From Tissierellia bacterium (GTDB lineage Bacteria; Bacillota; Clostridia; Tissierellales; Peptoniphilaceae): DNA of 61,963 nucleotides. The stretch is from contig JAAYFJ010000079.1 of NCBI GenBank assembly GCA_012728295.1, positions 1 through 61,963 on the forward strand, given 5' to 3'. Below are positions 9,066 to 17,360 of this stretch, piece by piece. Numbering within the stretch: position 1 is the first letter of the stretch; each line of letters opens with the position of its first letter. Position numbers and translations under genes: made by a program. Below the pieces are notes generated by a model. The model did no database searches. It was given only the letters and a program-made list of their open reading frames with translations, and was not told where the DNA came from.

Positions 9066-9878
9066 TTAGATTTTTGTAGCTAAATGCGATAATATATCCC
9101 TTGCCATTATTGCAGTTTCGCCAAGATTTGCTTTTGCTAAATCCCCTGCCCTCCCATGCAAATATACCCCAATACAAGCCGCCTTAAAACTAGAAATCTT
9201 TCTACCCAATAAACTAACTATTATTCCGGTTAAGATATCTCCACTAGCAGCTGTAGCCATTCCAGGATTTCCATTTGAATTAATATAATAATTTTCCCCA
9301 TCAGTTACAAAGGTACGATGCCCTTTTAATACAAGAACAACATTGTATTTTTTCGCAAAAATAATAGCTTGCTTGCACCTATCTTTTCTATTATTCCCAG
9401 GTTCCTTAATCAAAGCTCTAAACTCTCCTTCATGAGGCGTTAATATAAGCGGAAATCTATTATCTGACAATAAGCTTAAATGATTTGATAATAGTCTGAT
9501 ACCAGTCGCATCTATAACTTTTGATATTGGTAGATTTAAAATGTTTCTTATTCTATCTTGATCCCAAAAATATGGATTCAAACCAGGTCCCCAAGCTAGT
9601 GCATCATGTATTTCATATTCTTTAATGTCTTCTATAGGAATCATCACAGCTTCTGGCAATAATGCGTTTATTGTTTTAGCGACTTCTTTAGAGCAATGAC
9701 CATATACAACTCCACTACCACACCTATATGCACCATGCATGCAAAAATACAAAGCTCCAGGCATGGAGTCTAAATCTGATATAATATCCACTCTTCCCAT
9801 ATCATCTTTTGAACAACTTATATGTCTATTTAAAGCAACTCTTACCCACTTTTTAACTTTAATATTGTTAATTCTCAT
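9066..9878 (-). CDS. nnrD: ADP/ATP-dependent NAD(P)H-hydrate dehydratase, stand-alone and divergent
   Basis: The 270-residue protein has the ribokinase-like NnrD fold. TPHEGEF (about 151-157) and the catalytic NPGMATAASGDILTG (about 197-211, with the active Asp in SGD) are clear. It dehydrates the damaged S-form of NAD(P)HX with ADP or ATP. The N-terminal epimerase domain (NnrE) is absent, as in Bacillus-type enzymes. The N-terminal region is unusual: the usual GS-rich strand-loop is replaced by DIISDLDSMPGALYF, and the Gly before the catalytic SGD is Ala. It is followed by the mazF-like gene and probably co-transcribed. AGGAGATATGAT precedes the ATG. Confidence 0.85.
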   Translation of the reverse strand: MRINNIKVKKWVRVALNRHISCSKDDMGRVDIISDLDSMPGALYFCMHGAYRCGSGVVYGHCSKEVAKTINALLPEAVMIPIEDIKEYEIHDALAWGPGLNPYFWDQDRIRNILNLPISKVIDATGIRLLSNHLSLLSDNRFPLILTPHEGEFRALIKEPGNNRKDRCKQAIIFAKKYNVVLVLKGHRTFVTDGENYYINSNGNPGMATAASGDILTGIIVSLLGRKISSFKAACIGVYLHGRAGDLAKANLGETAIMARDILSHLATKI

Positions 9879-9927
9879 ATCATATCTCCTACCATTAACA
9901 ATGTTTTTATGTATTTATTATATTAAT

Positions 9928-9944
9928 AGTGTATAATAAACACT
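9928..9944 (+). promoter_or_regulatory. -10 element within an inverted repeat upstream of the DUF4330 gene
   Basis: TATAAT at 9932-9937 sits inside an inverted repeat AGTGT-N7-ACACT (9928-9932 with 9940-9944). No good -35 is visible. A repressor site overlapping the -10 is possible but unproven. Confidence 0.3.
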
Positions 9945-9998
9945 GTGATTATTACAATCTATATTTAATATATATTGTAAAAAAGAATGGAGGATTTT

Positions 9999-10499
9999 AT
10001 GAAAATTATTAATGAAAAAGGAAAACTATTTGGAATCATTAATCTTATTGATTTGTTGGTGCTATTATTGGTAGCAATAATTATTGTTGGCGGAGTAAAG
10101 AGGTTTAAAAACAAACCAGTAGTAGCAAAATCTGATGTGCCCGCAACATTAACTTATGAAATATCGGATATTCGAGATATTACTGTGAATCAAATACAAG
10201 TAGGTGATCCATTATTCTATTATGATAGAGGGGGATTTTTAGGAACTATTACTTCCAAGGAAGTAAAACCTTATAAAAAACCTGTTGAATACAATGGCAC
10301 ATGGGTAGATGCTGAGGTGCCCGAAAAGTTTACAGTAGTTATTACAATTGAGGCCATGGTAAAAGATAGCGATGACGTATTTGTCGCTGGAGGAGAACAA
10401 ACTAGAGTAGGTGTAGAAATGAGGATGAAAAACAAAAGAGCTGCCTTTTTTGCAACTTGCTTAAACATTGAACTATCTCAATTAGAATCTGGTGAATAA
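9999..10499 (+). CDS. DUF4330 family membrane-anchored protein
   Basis: The protein has 166 residues. An N-terminal transmembrane anchor (LIDLLVLLLVAIIIVGG, about 14-30) is followed by an extracytoplasmic domain with SDIRDITVNQIQVGDPLFYYD and a conserved VGVEMRMKNKRA near the end. This matches the DUF4330 family, whose function is unknown. I chose the ATG at 9999 because GGAGG lies 5 bases upstream; the ATG at 9987 overlaps that ribosome site. It is the first of three plus-strand genes ending with an O-antigen-ligase-like protein, so a part in surface-polymer export or assembly is likely by context. Confidence 0.8.
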   Translation: MKIINEKGKLFGIINLIDLLVLLLVAIIIVGGVKRFKNKPVVAKSDVPATLTYEISDIRDITVNQIQVGDPLFYYDRGGFLGTITSKEVKPYKKPVEYNGTWVDAEVPEKFTVVITIEAMVKDSDDVFVAGGEQTRVGVEMRMKNKRAAFFATCLNIELSQLESGE

Positions 10500-10500
10500 A

Positions 10501-11040
10501 ATGATTACGCAAAGCATTATTTATAGGTCATTTTACACAGCATACCGCTTTGCGATTCAAGCATATAGTAATTCAAGAACAAAGATTCTAATAATATCTT
10601 TAATACAAACGGTTTCTAGTATATGGCATGGATCTGCAATTTATAAAATGGCTACTATACCCTCTAAAACAATGCTAACTAGCGTTAATATATCTGTCTT
10701 TAATAGATTTTTTTCAACGAAACAAAAAGAATCTAAATCTATAAATATAGCTAAAATTAATAAATCATCTAATGTGTCAATTGTATCTTCTGATGTTTTT
10801 CTTACACTAGAAAAGTTTATGGCGAACACAGGTTTAGTTGTATTTCTATGGGGAATTGTCGTAACAACACGCTCGTACTTTGTTACTAAAACTTTTTCTA
10901 ATTGGACATTAATCGGAATCCTCATGATTTTTGGTGGTCTAACTTTACTAATAATATCTCCATTTTCCGAGAAAGTTATTAATAATAGCTTCTTATGTAA
11001 GATAATTCATTCTATATTCAATAAGGAGGAAAGTAATTGA
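10501..11040 (+). CDS. Small membrane protein of unknown function
   Basis: I do not recognise a family. The 179-residue product (from the ATG at 10501; a GTG at 10492 is an alternative start) has a basic, Ser/Thr-rich N-terminal part and two hydrophobic segments (TGLVVFLWGIVVTT, about 110-123, and WTLIGILMIFGGLTLLII, about 134-151). It follows the DUF4330 gene by one base, and its TGA overlaps the start of the downstream O-antigen-ligase-like gene. That coupling suggests it helps that polymer-handling membrane enzyme. Confidence 0.75.
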   Translation: MITQSIIYRSFYTAYRFAIQAYSNSRTKILIISLIQTVSSIWHGSAIYKMATIPSKTMLTSVNISVFNRFFSTKQKESKSINIAKINKSSNVSIVSSDVFLTLEKFMANTGLVVFLWGIVVTTRSYFVTKTFSNWTLIGILMIFGGLTLLIISPFSEKVINNSFLCKIIHSIFNKEESN

Positions 11041-12368
11041 TTAAACAAACTTCTATTTCCCTTCCTTTTGTTTCGGGAATGTTTGCATTAGGATTATTAT
11101 TTCTGCTTCTAATGCCATTAAAAATTGGATTACTTATGGCTTTTGGTATTTTGATAACTTTGATTGCTTATTATAGAACAGATTTTGCATTATATTTCGC
11201 TGTTCTTGCATTCCCATTTTTACCTGATGTACTTGGACTTGGAATGATTCTTGGAGTTTCTTTGTTAAGTATGTATAAGACTTTTGTTAACGGAGAACCA
11301 CTTATTAAAGGCACCATTCCATATTGGGCAATATTTCTGTTCATAGCCATATGTATATTTAATACTTTTACCAGCATTTCCTTCAAAGGTAGTATTAGAG
11401 ACTTAGGGCTTAATCTATCAGCAATAGGCTTTATGATCGCAATGACCAATACCATAAATGATGAAAGCAAGCTGTATAAAATTCTTCTTTGGATGGTAAT
11501 ATCGGCAGTTTTAGTTTCTCTGCTTGGTCTATATCAATATAAAGTTGGAGTAACAATTAATCGAGAATGGCTTGATGTAGAAAATATTCCTGACGTTAAA
11601 GCTAGAGTATATTCTGTTTTCTTAAACCCTAATATTTTGGCTGAATACTTAATTATGACAATTCCTATAGGTGTTGGATTTTTTTGGAGTAGTAAATCAT
11701 ATTTTAAAAAAATTGGTTTTCTTGGCGCTGTGGGAATTATGGTACTGGCTTTAGTGCTAACGATGTCCCGTGGAGGTTGGGTAGGTTTTGCATTTTCTGC
11801 TATAGTATTTTTACTCTTAATTGACCCTAGATGGTTTATTGGTTTAATTCCAGCTGCTTTTTTAACTTTTTCTATGCTACCTCAATCTATTGCTAATAGA
11901 ATTATGAGCATAGGCAATTTAGCTGACTCTTCTAATCTTTATAGATTTAAGGTTTGGGATATAACTACTGAAATTATTGAAAATTACTGGCAAAGCGGAG
12001 TTGGCTTTGGCTATATACCTTATAAGACAGTATTTGAAAGTTATATTAGAACTATGCCTATTTTTCATGCACATAACACTTACTTGCAAACTGCTGCTGA
12101 ACAAGGGATTCCAGGGCTTATATTGTTTCTTTTTATGATTTTTGTTATATTAAAATATTCTGGTATAGTATTGTTAAGAGGCAGAAAAAACAGTTTTAAA
12201 TATATAATGTGTTCTTCATTAATAGCATCATTATGTGGAGCTTTAATGCATGGCATGTTTGAGAATATATTATACATTCCTAGAATAATATTTACGTTCT
12301 GGATAGTTGTAGGTTTTTTAATGGTTTTTTATAAGCTAAATATAGACTCTGAATATGACTTAAAATAA
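11037..12368 (+). CDS. O-antigen ligase / Wzy-like polymerase family membrane protein
   Basis: The 443-residue polytopic protein has about 11-12 hydrophobic segments. It carries the family hallmark periplasmic-loop motif HAHNTYLQTAAEQGIPG (about 341-357) followed by a hydrophobic stretch. LTMSRGGWVGF (about 241-251) is also typical. The family transfers or polymerises undecaprenyl-linked glycans at the outer face of the membrane; in Gram-positives it acts on wall or capsular polysaccharide. The start is a TTG overlapping the previous stop, with AAGGAGG 7 bases before it. Context (DUF4330, pyruvyl-transferase fusion, MurJ, UppP) supports a surface-polymer role. Confidence 0.88.
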   Translation: MIKQTSISLPFVSGMFALGLLFLLLMPLKIGLLMAFGILITLIAYYRTDFALYFAVLAFPFLPDVLGLGMILGVSLLSMYKTFVNGEPLIKGTIPYWAIFLFIAICIFNTFTSISFKGSIRDLGLNLSAIGFMIAMTNTINDESKLYKILLWMVISAVLVSLLGLYQYKVGVTINREWLDVENIPDVKARVYSVFLNPNILAEYLIMTIPIGVGFFWSSKSYFKKIGFLGAVGIMVLALVLTMSRGGWVGFAFSAIVFLLLIDPRWFIGLIPAAFLTFSMLPQSIANRIMSIGNLADSSNLYRFKVWDITTEIIENYWQSGVGFGYIPYKTVFESYIRTMPIFHAHNTYLQTAAEQGIPGLILFLFMIFVILKYSGIVLLRGRKNSFKYIMCSSLIASLCGALMHGMFENILYIPRIIFTFWIVVGFLMVFYKLNIDSEYDLK

Positions 12369-12376
12369 AACCAACG

Positions 12377-12428
12377 AATGTATAAAAAACACCGGTCAAA
12401 TTAAATTGACCGGTGTTTTTTATACATT
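12377..12428. terminator. Bidirectional terminator, 23-bp perfect stem
   Basis: Arms 12377-12399 and 12406-12428 are perfectly complementary around a 6-base loop. The core is CACCGGTCAA/TTGACCGGTG, with A and T runs on the outer flanks so that a U-tract forms in both directions. It separates the O-antigen-ligase-like gene from the convergent HD gene and covers the end of the latter. Confidence 0.9.
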
Positions 12429-12983
12429 TCCTTTAAGTCCGATTTCCTCTGCTACTGACCTCATTCCCAAGATGGTATTTGACACAACTTCTTCAAGAGG
12501 CATGTTTAGCATATCTGCTCCAGCTTGTATAACACTGCGATTAACAGCTTCAGCGAATTTCTTATCTTTCCACTTTTTCTTTAGAGATTTCACTTCAAAA
12601 TCCAATATTGACTTGCTTGGTCTCATGATACAAGACGCAGTTATCAATCCTGTTAGTTCATCTACAGCATACAGTACTTTTTCCATAATATGAGTTGGTT
12701 CTACATCACAACATAAATTGTAGCCGTGGCTAGTAACCGAATGAATAAAATTCTCATCAAATCCATTATCAGAAAGAATTTCTATTGACTTAATGCAATG
12801 TTCTTCAGGATACATTTCATAATCTATATCATGCAACAATCCAACGATCTCCCAGTAATCCTCATCTTCTCCTAAGATGCTAGCAAAATATTTCATTACA
12901 CCTGCCACCGCTAAAGCATGAGTAATATGGGACTCTTCTTTATTATATTCTCTTAGTAACTCCATTGCCTTAATCTTATCCAT
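12420..12983 (-). CDS. HD-domain (HDIG-type) putative phosphohydrolase
   Basis: The 187-residue protein has the HD pattern: SHITHALAV supplies the first His, VGLLHDIDYEMYPEEH supplies the metal-binding His-Asp pair (about 48-63), and SVTSHGYN comes later. The family hydrolyses phosphate esters such as nucleotides, but the substrate is not predictable. It is a single gene divergent from leucyl aminopeptidase, sharing a palindromic promoter region. A GGGGGCATAGTT ribosome site precedes the ATG. Confidence 0.87.
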   Translation of the reverse strand: MDKIKAMELLREYNKEESHITHALAVAGVMKYFASILGEDEDYWEIVGLLHDIDYEMYPEEHCIKSIEILSDNGFDENFIHSVTSHGYNLCCDVEPTHIMEKVLYAVDELTGLITASCIMRPSKSILDFEVKSLKKKWKDKKFAEAVNRSVIQAGADMLNMPLEEVVSNTILGMRSVAEEIGLKGNV

Positions 12984-13004
12984 AACTATGCCCCCTTTAT
13001 ATCT

Positions 13005-13043
13005 GTAATTATAGCACGTTATCTTTATATGTGCTATAATTAC
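13005..13043. promoter_or_regulatory. Symmetrical divergent promoter: 13-bp inverted repeat with a -10 in each arm
   Basis: GTAATTATAGCAC (13005-13017) and its exact reverse complement GTGCTATAATTAC (13031-13043) flank 13 bases. Each arm contains an extended -10 (TGCTATAAT) facing outward: 13035-13040 for pepA and 13008-13013 on the minus strand for the HD gene. The two promoters are mirror images and would use the opposite arm as -35. Confidence 0.65.
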
Positions 13044-13065
13044 TGGTATTGAAAGGAGTGGTTTA

Positions 13066-14454
13066 ATGAAATTTAATTTGAATAGTGCTTCAGGAGTAAA
13101 AGTTTTTCCATTATCAATAGAGGCTTATGAAAAATCAAGCTATTTTGATAGGATGAAAAATCTATTTAACGCAAAATCTGGAGAAGTTTTCCCTAATTTT
13201 GTAAATGGAGACCTTGAGTTGTTGTTGGGGTTAGGAAAAGAAAAAGAAATATCAACTCAAGAAATAATAAAAGCTTTTTATTCACTAGGAAAGGCTGCTA
13301 ACGAGTACAAAATATCAGCATTATCCATAGACGTATCAGTGTTATCATCATACTTCCCTTCTATTATTGAGGGTCTATATCAATCAAAATATAGAAATGA
13401 GAAGTATCTTAGCGATAGAAAAGAGCAGGTTCTTTTAGATATCAATTTTACAAACGCACCGAATAGCGCTCAAAATACAATTGACATGTTAGAAAGTATT
13501 ATGGAAGGCGTTTTCTTAGCAAGAAACTTGATAAACGAACCAGCTATGTATCTATATCCAGAAACGTTAGCTCAAAGGGCTTTAGATAAGTTAGAGCCAG
13601 CTGGAGTTAAAGTGGAAATACTAAATAAAAAAGATATTGAAGAGCTAGGAATGGAAGCATTTTTATCCGTAGCAAAGGGTTCTGCCAAAGAGCCTAAATT
13701 AATAATCATGACGTATAAAGGTGACGAAAAAAATAGTCACGTAACAGGTTTAGTTGGAAAGGGACTAACCTATGATTCAGGTGGATATTGTATAAAGCCC
13801 CCATCTGGAATGAAGACAATGCATAGTGACATGGGTGGAGCTGGAACAGTAATAGGAGCCATATACTCCATTGCTAAGTCTAAATTAAAGTGTAATATAA
13901 CCGGCGTTGTTGCTGCTTGTGAAAATATGATTTCAGGAGACGCTTATAAAACTGGAGATATCATTGGGTCTATGTCGGGCAAAACTATTGAAATAGATAA
14001 TACTGATGCAGAAGGCAGGGTTACTCTAGCTGATTCTTTATATTATACAGCCACAAAATTAGGTGTAAATGAGATTATCGATTTAGCAACTTTAACAGGA
14101 GCTTGTGTTGTAGCTTTAGGCGATGTTGCCACAGGCGCAATAACTAATAATCAGTTGTTGTTGGATAAATTAGTAGAATCTGGTAATGATTGCGGAGAGC
14201 CCATCTGGCAACTTCCTTCGTTCCCTGAGTACAAAGAGCTAATTAAATCTTCAGTAGCTGATTTGAAAAATTCAGGAGGAAGATACGGCGGTACAATTAC
14301 AGCTGGTCTATTCTTACAAGAATTTGTAAATGAATTGCCGTGGGTTCACCTTGATATTGCTGGAACTTCATTCTTAGAAAAGCCTCGAGGATATCTTCCC
14401 CTTGGAGCAACTGGATTTGGTGTTAAAACACTTTTTAATTATTTTGCTAAATAA
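13066..14454 (+). CDS. pepA: Leucyl aminopeptidase, M17 family
   Basis: The 462-residue protein has the M17 two-metal centre. GLVGKGLTYDSGG (about 226-238) supplies Lys and Asp, MHSDMGGAG supplies Asp, and NTDAEGRVTLADSL (about 314-327) is the family signature with Asp, Glu and Arg. It releases N-terminal residues from peptides in the cytosol, usually as a hexamer. GAAAGGAGTGG precedes the ATG. It fits with the oligopeptide importer and M18 aminopeptidase elsewhere in the window as part of peptide catabolism. Confidence 0.95.
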   Translation: MKFNLNSASGVKVFPLSIEAYEKSSYFDRMKNLFNAKSGEVFPNFVNGDLELLLGLGKEKEISTQEIIKAFYSLGKAANEYKISALSIDVSVLSSYFPSIIEGLYQSKYRNEKYLSDRKEQVLLDINFTNAPNSAQNTIDMLESIMEGVFLARNLINEPAMYLYPETLAQRALDKLEPAGVKVEILNKKDIEELGMEAFLSVAKGSAKEPKLIIMTYKGDEKNSHVTGLVGKGLTYDSGGYCIKPPSGMKTMHSDMGGAGTVIGAIYSIAKSKLKCNITGVVAACENMISGDAYKTGDIIGSMSGKTIEIDNTDAEGRVTLADSLYYTATKLGVNEIIDLATLTGACVVALGDVATGAITNNQLLLDKLVESGNDCGEPIWQLPSFPEYKELIKSSVADLKNSGGRYGGTITAGLFLQEFVNELPWVHLDIAGTSFLEKPRGYLPLGATGFGVKTLFNYFAK

Positions 14455-14458
14455 TATT

Positions 14459-14495
14459 ATCGGATGCCAATCAATTGGCATCCGATTTATTTTTT
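14459..14495. terminator. Terminator between pepA and murJ
   Basis: A 12-bp perfect stem ATCGGATGCCAA/TTGGCATCCGAT (14459-14470 with 14475-14486) with a TCAA loop is followed by TTATTTTTT on the plus strand. A-rich sequence on the other flank lets it act for murJ too. Confidence 0.9.
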
Positions 14496-16009
14496 CATAT
14501 TCTATTCATTATTCTGTCTTTATTAACTAAAGATGAGAGTTCTTCCACCCTAAGTAGCAATAGCATTGCTCCATAAACAGCTACTGCGATAAGTATTGCA
14601 AATAATAATGCTTTATTAGATTGTAATTTATCCAATAAAGAATAATATACAGCTCTTGAAGCAACCCCTATTGCTAGTGATGCTATAAGTATTTTTATTC
14701 CATCTCTAACGGTTTTCCCCCATTGAATTTGTACCATTTTCTTTTGGATAGACAATAATAACAATACCGCCCCTACTGCAGTAGCAATAGTAGTTGCAAG
14801 GGCTAATCCCTTAATTCCCAAAAATTTAGATAATATATAATTTAGAACAATATTAGTCAATACCATAATCACAGCATTAATAACTGGAGTTTTTGTGTCT
14901 TGGATTGAGTAACAAACTCTCACTGCAATTTCCCTCACACCAAGAGCAAACATTCCCAAACTATAATAAGCCATTACATCCTTTGTTATGATAACTGCGT
15001 TTTCATCAAAAGCACCACCAAAAAACAATAAGTGAACTATTGGTTGGGCAAAAACGATTAATCCTACTGTAGCTGGAATCACTAAAATGCCCATAGTTAT
15101 TGAAGCTGAAATTATTCTTTTTTCCATTCCTACAAAATCTTCACTAGCCGCTGATTTTGACAAACTAGGATATATTGCAGTAACAATGGATGTGACAACA
15201 ATTCCTGTTACAAAGGATTGAAGTCTAAACCCATAGTTTATTGCAGCCACACCTCCTTCTACTATTGTGGAGGCTATTGATCTGTTAATTATTACGTTTA
15301 ATTCATTGACGCTTACTGCTAATATAATAGGAATCATTAATATAATAAATTCTTTTAACAAATTATCCCTAAAGTCAAGAGTCCTTCTGTGTTTATAGCC
15401 AGTTTTTATAAAGCTAGGAATATATATTATATATTGCAAGCTCATAGCTAAAAAAATTCCAACACCTAGATAAATATTGCCAAATTTCTTCGAAAAAAGC
15501 AGCGCAACAATTATAAATATATTCATTACCAAGCCTTGAGATACAGAAGCACCAAATTTATTGTGAATTTGTAGTTGACTTCTTATCACCGAAGCAACGC
15601 CTGTAATACTCATACTTAACATTCCCCATCTAGTGAATGAAACAGCCATTTGCAACGTTTGACCTTTAAACCCACTTGCAAATAATCTCACCAGCGGAGT
15701 GGAAAAAACTATTCCTAATATAGTAAAGCAGATACCAATTACAAAAGACACATTTATTAAGTTTGCAGTATATAACTGCGCACTATCTTCCCCTTTTAGC
15801 GATTTTATCTTGTCATACATGGGAATAAAGCCAGTAGCTACAGCAACGGTAGTCAAAGTAATCATAAACATAGGTATAGCAAAAGCTGTGATGAAAGATT
15901 CTGCTGTTGGAGAAGTTCCATATAAAGATGCAAGAACTTTTTCTCTTGCCAGGCCAGCTATCTTTGATAAAATAGTTATAGCCATAATAATTATTGAGTT
16001 TAAGTTCAT
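14495..16009 (-). CDS. murJ: Lipid II flippase MurJ (MviN family)
   Basis: The 504-residue polytopic protein of the MOP exporter superfamily has about 14 hydrophobic helices. The N-terminal KIAGLAREKVLASLYGTSPTAESFITAFAIP pattern (shown in parts: GLAREKVLA, TAESFITAF) is characteristic of MurJ. The mid-region ALGVREIAVRVCYSIQDTKTP (RVCYSIQDTKTP) is also diagnostic. The family moves lipid II across the membrane for peptidoglycan synthesis. It starts 16 bases after the isochorismatase-like gene. Some MviN homologues move other wall precursors; with UppP and the wall-polymer genes nearby that is possible, but lipid II is the default. Confidence 0.93.
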   Translation of the reverse strand: MNLNSIIIMAITILSKIAGLAREKVLASLYGTSPTAESFITAFAIPMFMITLTTVAVATGFIPMYDKIKSLKGEDSAQLYTANLINVSFVIGICFTILGIVFSTPLVRLFASGFKGQTLQMAVSFTRWGMLSMSITGVASVIRSQLQIHNKFGASVSQGLVMNIFIIVALLFSKKFGNIYLGVGIFLAMSLQYIIYIPSFIKTGYKHRRTLDFRDNLLKEFIILMIPIILAVSVNELNVIINRSIASTIVEGGVAAINYGFRLQSFVTGIVVTSIVTAIYPSLSKSAASEDFVGMEKRIISASITMGILVIPATVGLIVFAQPIVHLLFFGGAFDENAVIITKDVMAYYSLGMFALGVREIAVRVCYSIQDTKTPVINAVIMVLTNIVLNYILSKFLGIKGLALATTIATAVGAVLLLLSIQKKMVQIQWGKTVRDGIKILIASLAIGVASRAVYYSLLDKLQSNKALLFAILIAVAVYGAMLLLLRVEELSSLVNKDRIMNRI

Positions 16010-16025
16010 AACATTACCCGATTTC

Positions 16026-16565
16026 TTATTTTATTAGTTTTGAAAGAACCTTAAATTCAGGTGTACCAGCAATTTTTAATAAGTCAAAAAGTGCAGATTC
16101 AGTATTGGTTATTATACAACCCGATTTATCCAGAAGATACAATCCATTTTCATAGTTTTCTTTGGTCCTTGAACCAACTGCATCTTTTGCAATATATACT
16201 TTATATCCAAGGTTAACAAGGTCTCTAGCCATTTGAAAAACACAGATATGAGTTTCAACTCCACTTATAATAACTTGATTTCTATTTGATTTTTCCAAAA
16301 AGTTCTTCATTTCTAGTGTTGGATTTCCAAATGTCATTTTCTCAAATACAGAAGCTTCAAATTTTTGTAAATCAAGTGATTGTATTGTGTGTCCTAAGCC
16401 ATTAGGATATTGTTCAGTAACCATTATAGGTATATCTAAGACAGTTGCAATTTCAAACCAGATTTTATTATATTTTATTACTTCCTCTGAATTATTAATG
16501 CTTGGAAGTAATTTTTCTTGCATATCAATGCACAAAAATATTGTATTATTAGCTTGTAAAATCAT
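16026..16565 (-). CDS. Isochorismatase-like cysteine hydrolase
   Basis: The 179-residue protein has the family triad: Asp in FLCIDMQEKLLPSI, Lys in FEKMTFGN and the nucleophilic Cys in GVETHICVFQMA. The family splits amide or ether bonds of small molecules (nicotinamide, N-carbamoyl compounds, isochorismate). The YcaC-like overall pattern does not settle the substrate. I chose the ATG at 16565: the longer reading starts at a TTG that lies within the AAGGGAG ribosome site. It lies upstream of murJ and divergent from serine dehydratase. Confidence 0.88.
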   Translation of the reverse strand: MILQANNTIFLCIDMQEKLLPSINNSEEVIKYNKIWFEIATVLDIPIMVTEQYPNGLGHTIQSLDLQKFEASVFEKMTFGNPTLEMKNFLEKSNRNQVIISGVETHICVFQMARDLVNLGYKVYIAKDAVGSRTKENYENGLYLLDKSGCIITNTESALFDLLKIAGTPEFKVLSKLIK

Positions 16566-16654
16566 GTAAATTATCGCTCCCTTCAATATTATAAATTATA
16601 TTGTAACACAGACGCTGAAAACAAACTATATGGCAGTATATTTTATCCTAAACT

Positions 16655-16662
16655 GTTATAAT
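16655..16662 (+). promoter_or_regulatory. Extended -10 element upstream of sdaAB
   Basis: TGTTATAAT gives a TGn extended -10 with a perfect TATAAT at 16657-16662, about 20 bases before the ATG at 16682. No convincing -35 is visible, as is common for extended -10 promoters. Confidence 0.45.
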
Positions 16663-16681
16663 AAACTAGAGGTGATTAAAG

Positions 16682-17359
16682 ATGAAAGGATATTCTTTTT
16701 TTGATATTATAGGCCCAATTATGATTGGCCCTTCAAGTTCTCATACTGCGGGCGCGGTTAAGATTGCTTTAGCTGCAAGGATAATCTCAGGCATAGGATT
16801 TGTTAAAGTTAATTATTATTTAGCAGGGTCTTTTGCTAAAACATATTTGGGTCATGGTACGGACCGAGCCCTAATTGGTGGAAGTTTAGGATTTATGCCA
16901 GATGACGAAAGGATTAAAGAAGCTTTTACACATGCTCAAAAATATGGTTTAGAATATAATTTTATACCAATAGAAGATCCTAGCCTTCATGCAAATACTG
17001 TAATAATTGAAATGAAATATCCTGATGGTACTATAACGAAAGTTACAGGATGCTCATTAGGTGGTGGAAGTATGAAGATAACAGATATCAATGGAGATAA
17101 AGTCAACTATACTGGTCATTATGCAACACTAGTTATTAGATATCCTGACGCTAAATTTGTCATTTCTTCTATCACTAATATTTTATCTAATGCAGATGTT
17201 AATATAGAGCATATTCAAACCTCTCACTCTGACCATTCTATGGTAACTCTTGTAATTGAATTATCAGAGCCTATTGATTCAAAATTTATTCGAGAGATCA
17301 GTGAATTAGAACCTATTGATTCCGTAAACTTTATACCACCTCTAATCATAAGGAGATAA
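16682..17359 (+). CDS. sdaAB: L-serine dehydratase, iron-sulfur dependent, beta subunit
   Basis: The 225-residue protein begins with SFFDIIGPIMIGPSSSHTAG, the substrate-loop signature of this subunit, followed by GHGTDRALIGG. The C-terminal about 75 residues (ATLVIRYPDAKFVISSITNIL) form an ACT-like regulatory domain. With the alpha subunit it deaminates serine to pyruvate and ammonia, feeding fermentation. The alpha subunit follows after one base. AGAGGTGATTAAAG precedes the ATG. Confidence 0.96.
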   Translation: MKGYSFFDIIGPIMIGPSSSHTAGAVKIALAARIISGIGFVKVNYYLAGSFAKTYLGHGTDRALIGGSLGFMPDDERIKEAFTHAQKYGLEYNFIPIEDPSLHANTVIIEMKYPDGTITKVTGCSLGGGSMKITDINGDKVNYTGHYATLVIRYPDAKFVISSITNILSNADVNIEHIQTSHSDHSMVTLVIELSEPIDSKFIREISELEPIDSVNFIPPLIIRR

Positions 17360-17360
17360 T

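Noticed and set aside
10271-10925. Minus-strand open frames opposite the DUF4330 and small membrane protein genes
   Set aside because: The plus-strand frames have coupled starts and ribosome sites, while the minus-strand frames have neither and show Ser/Thr-rich shadow composition.
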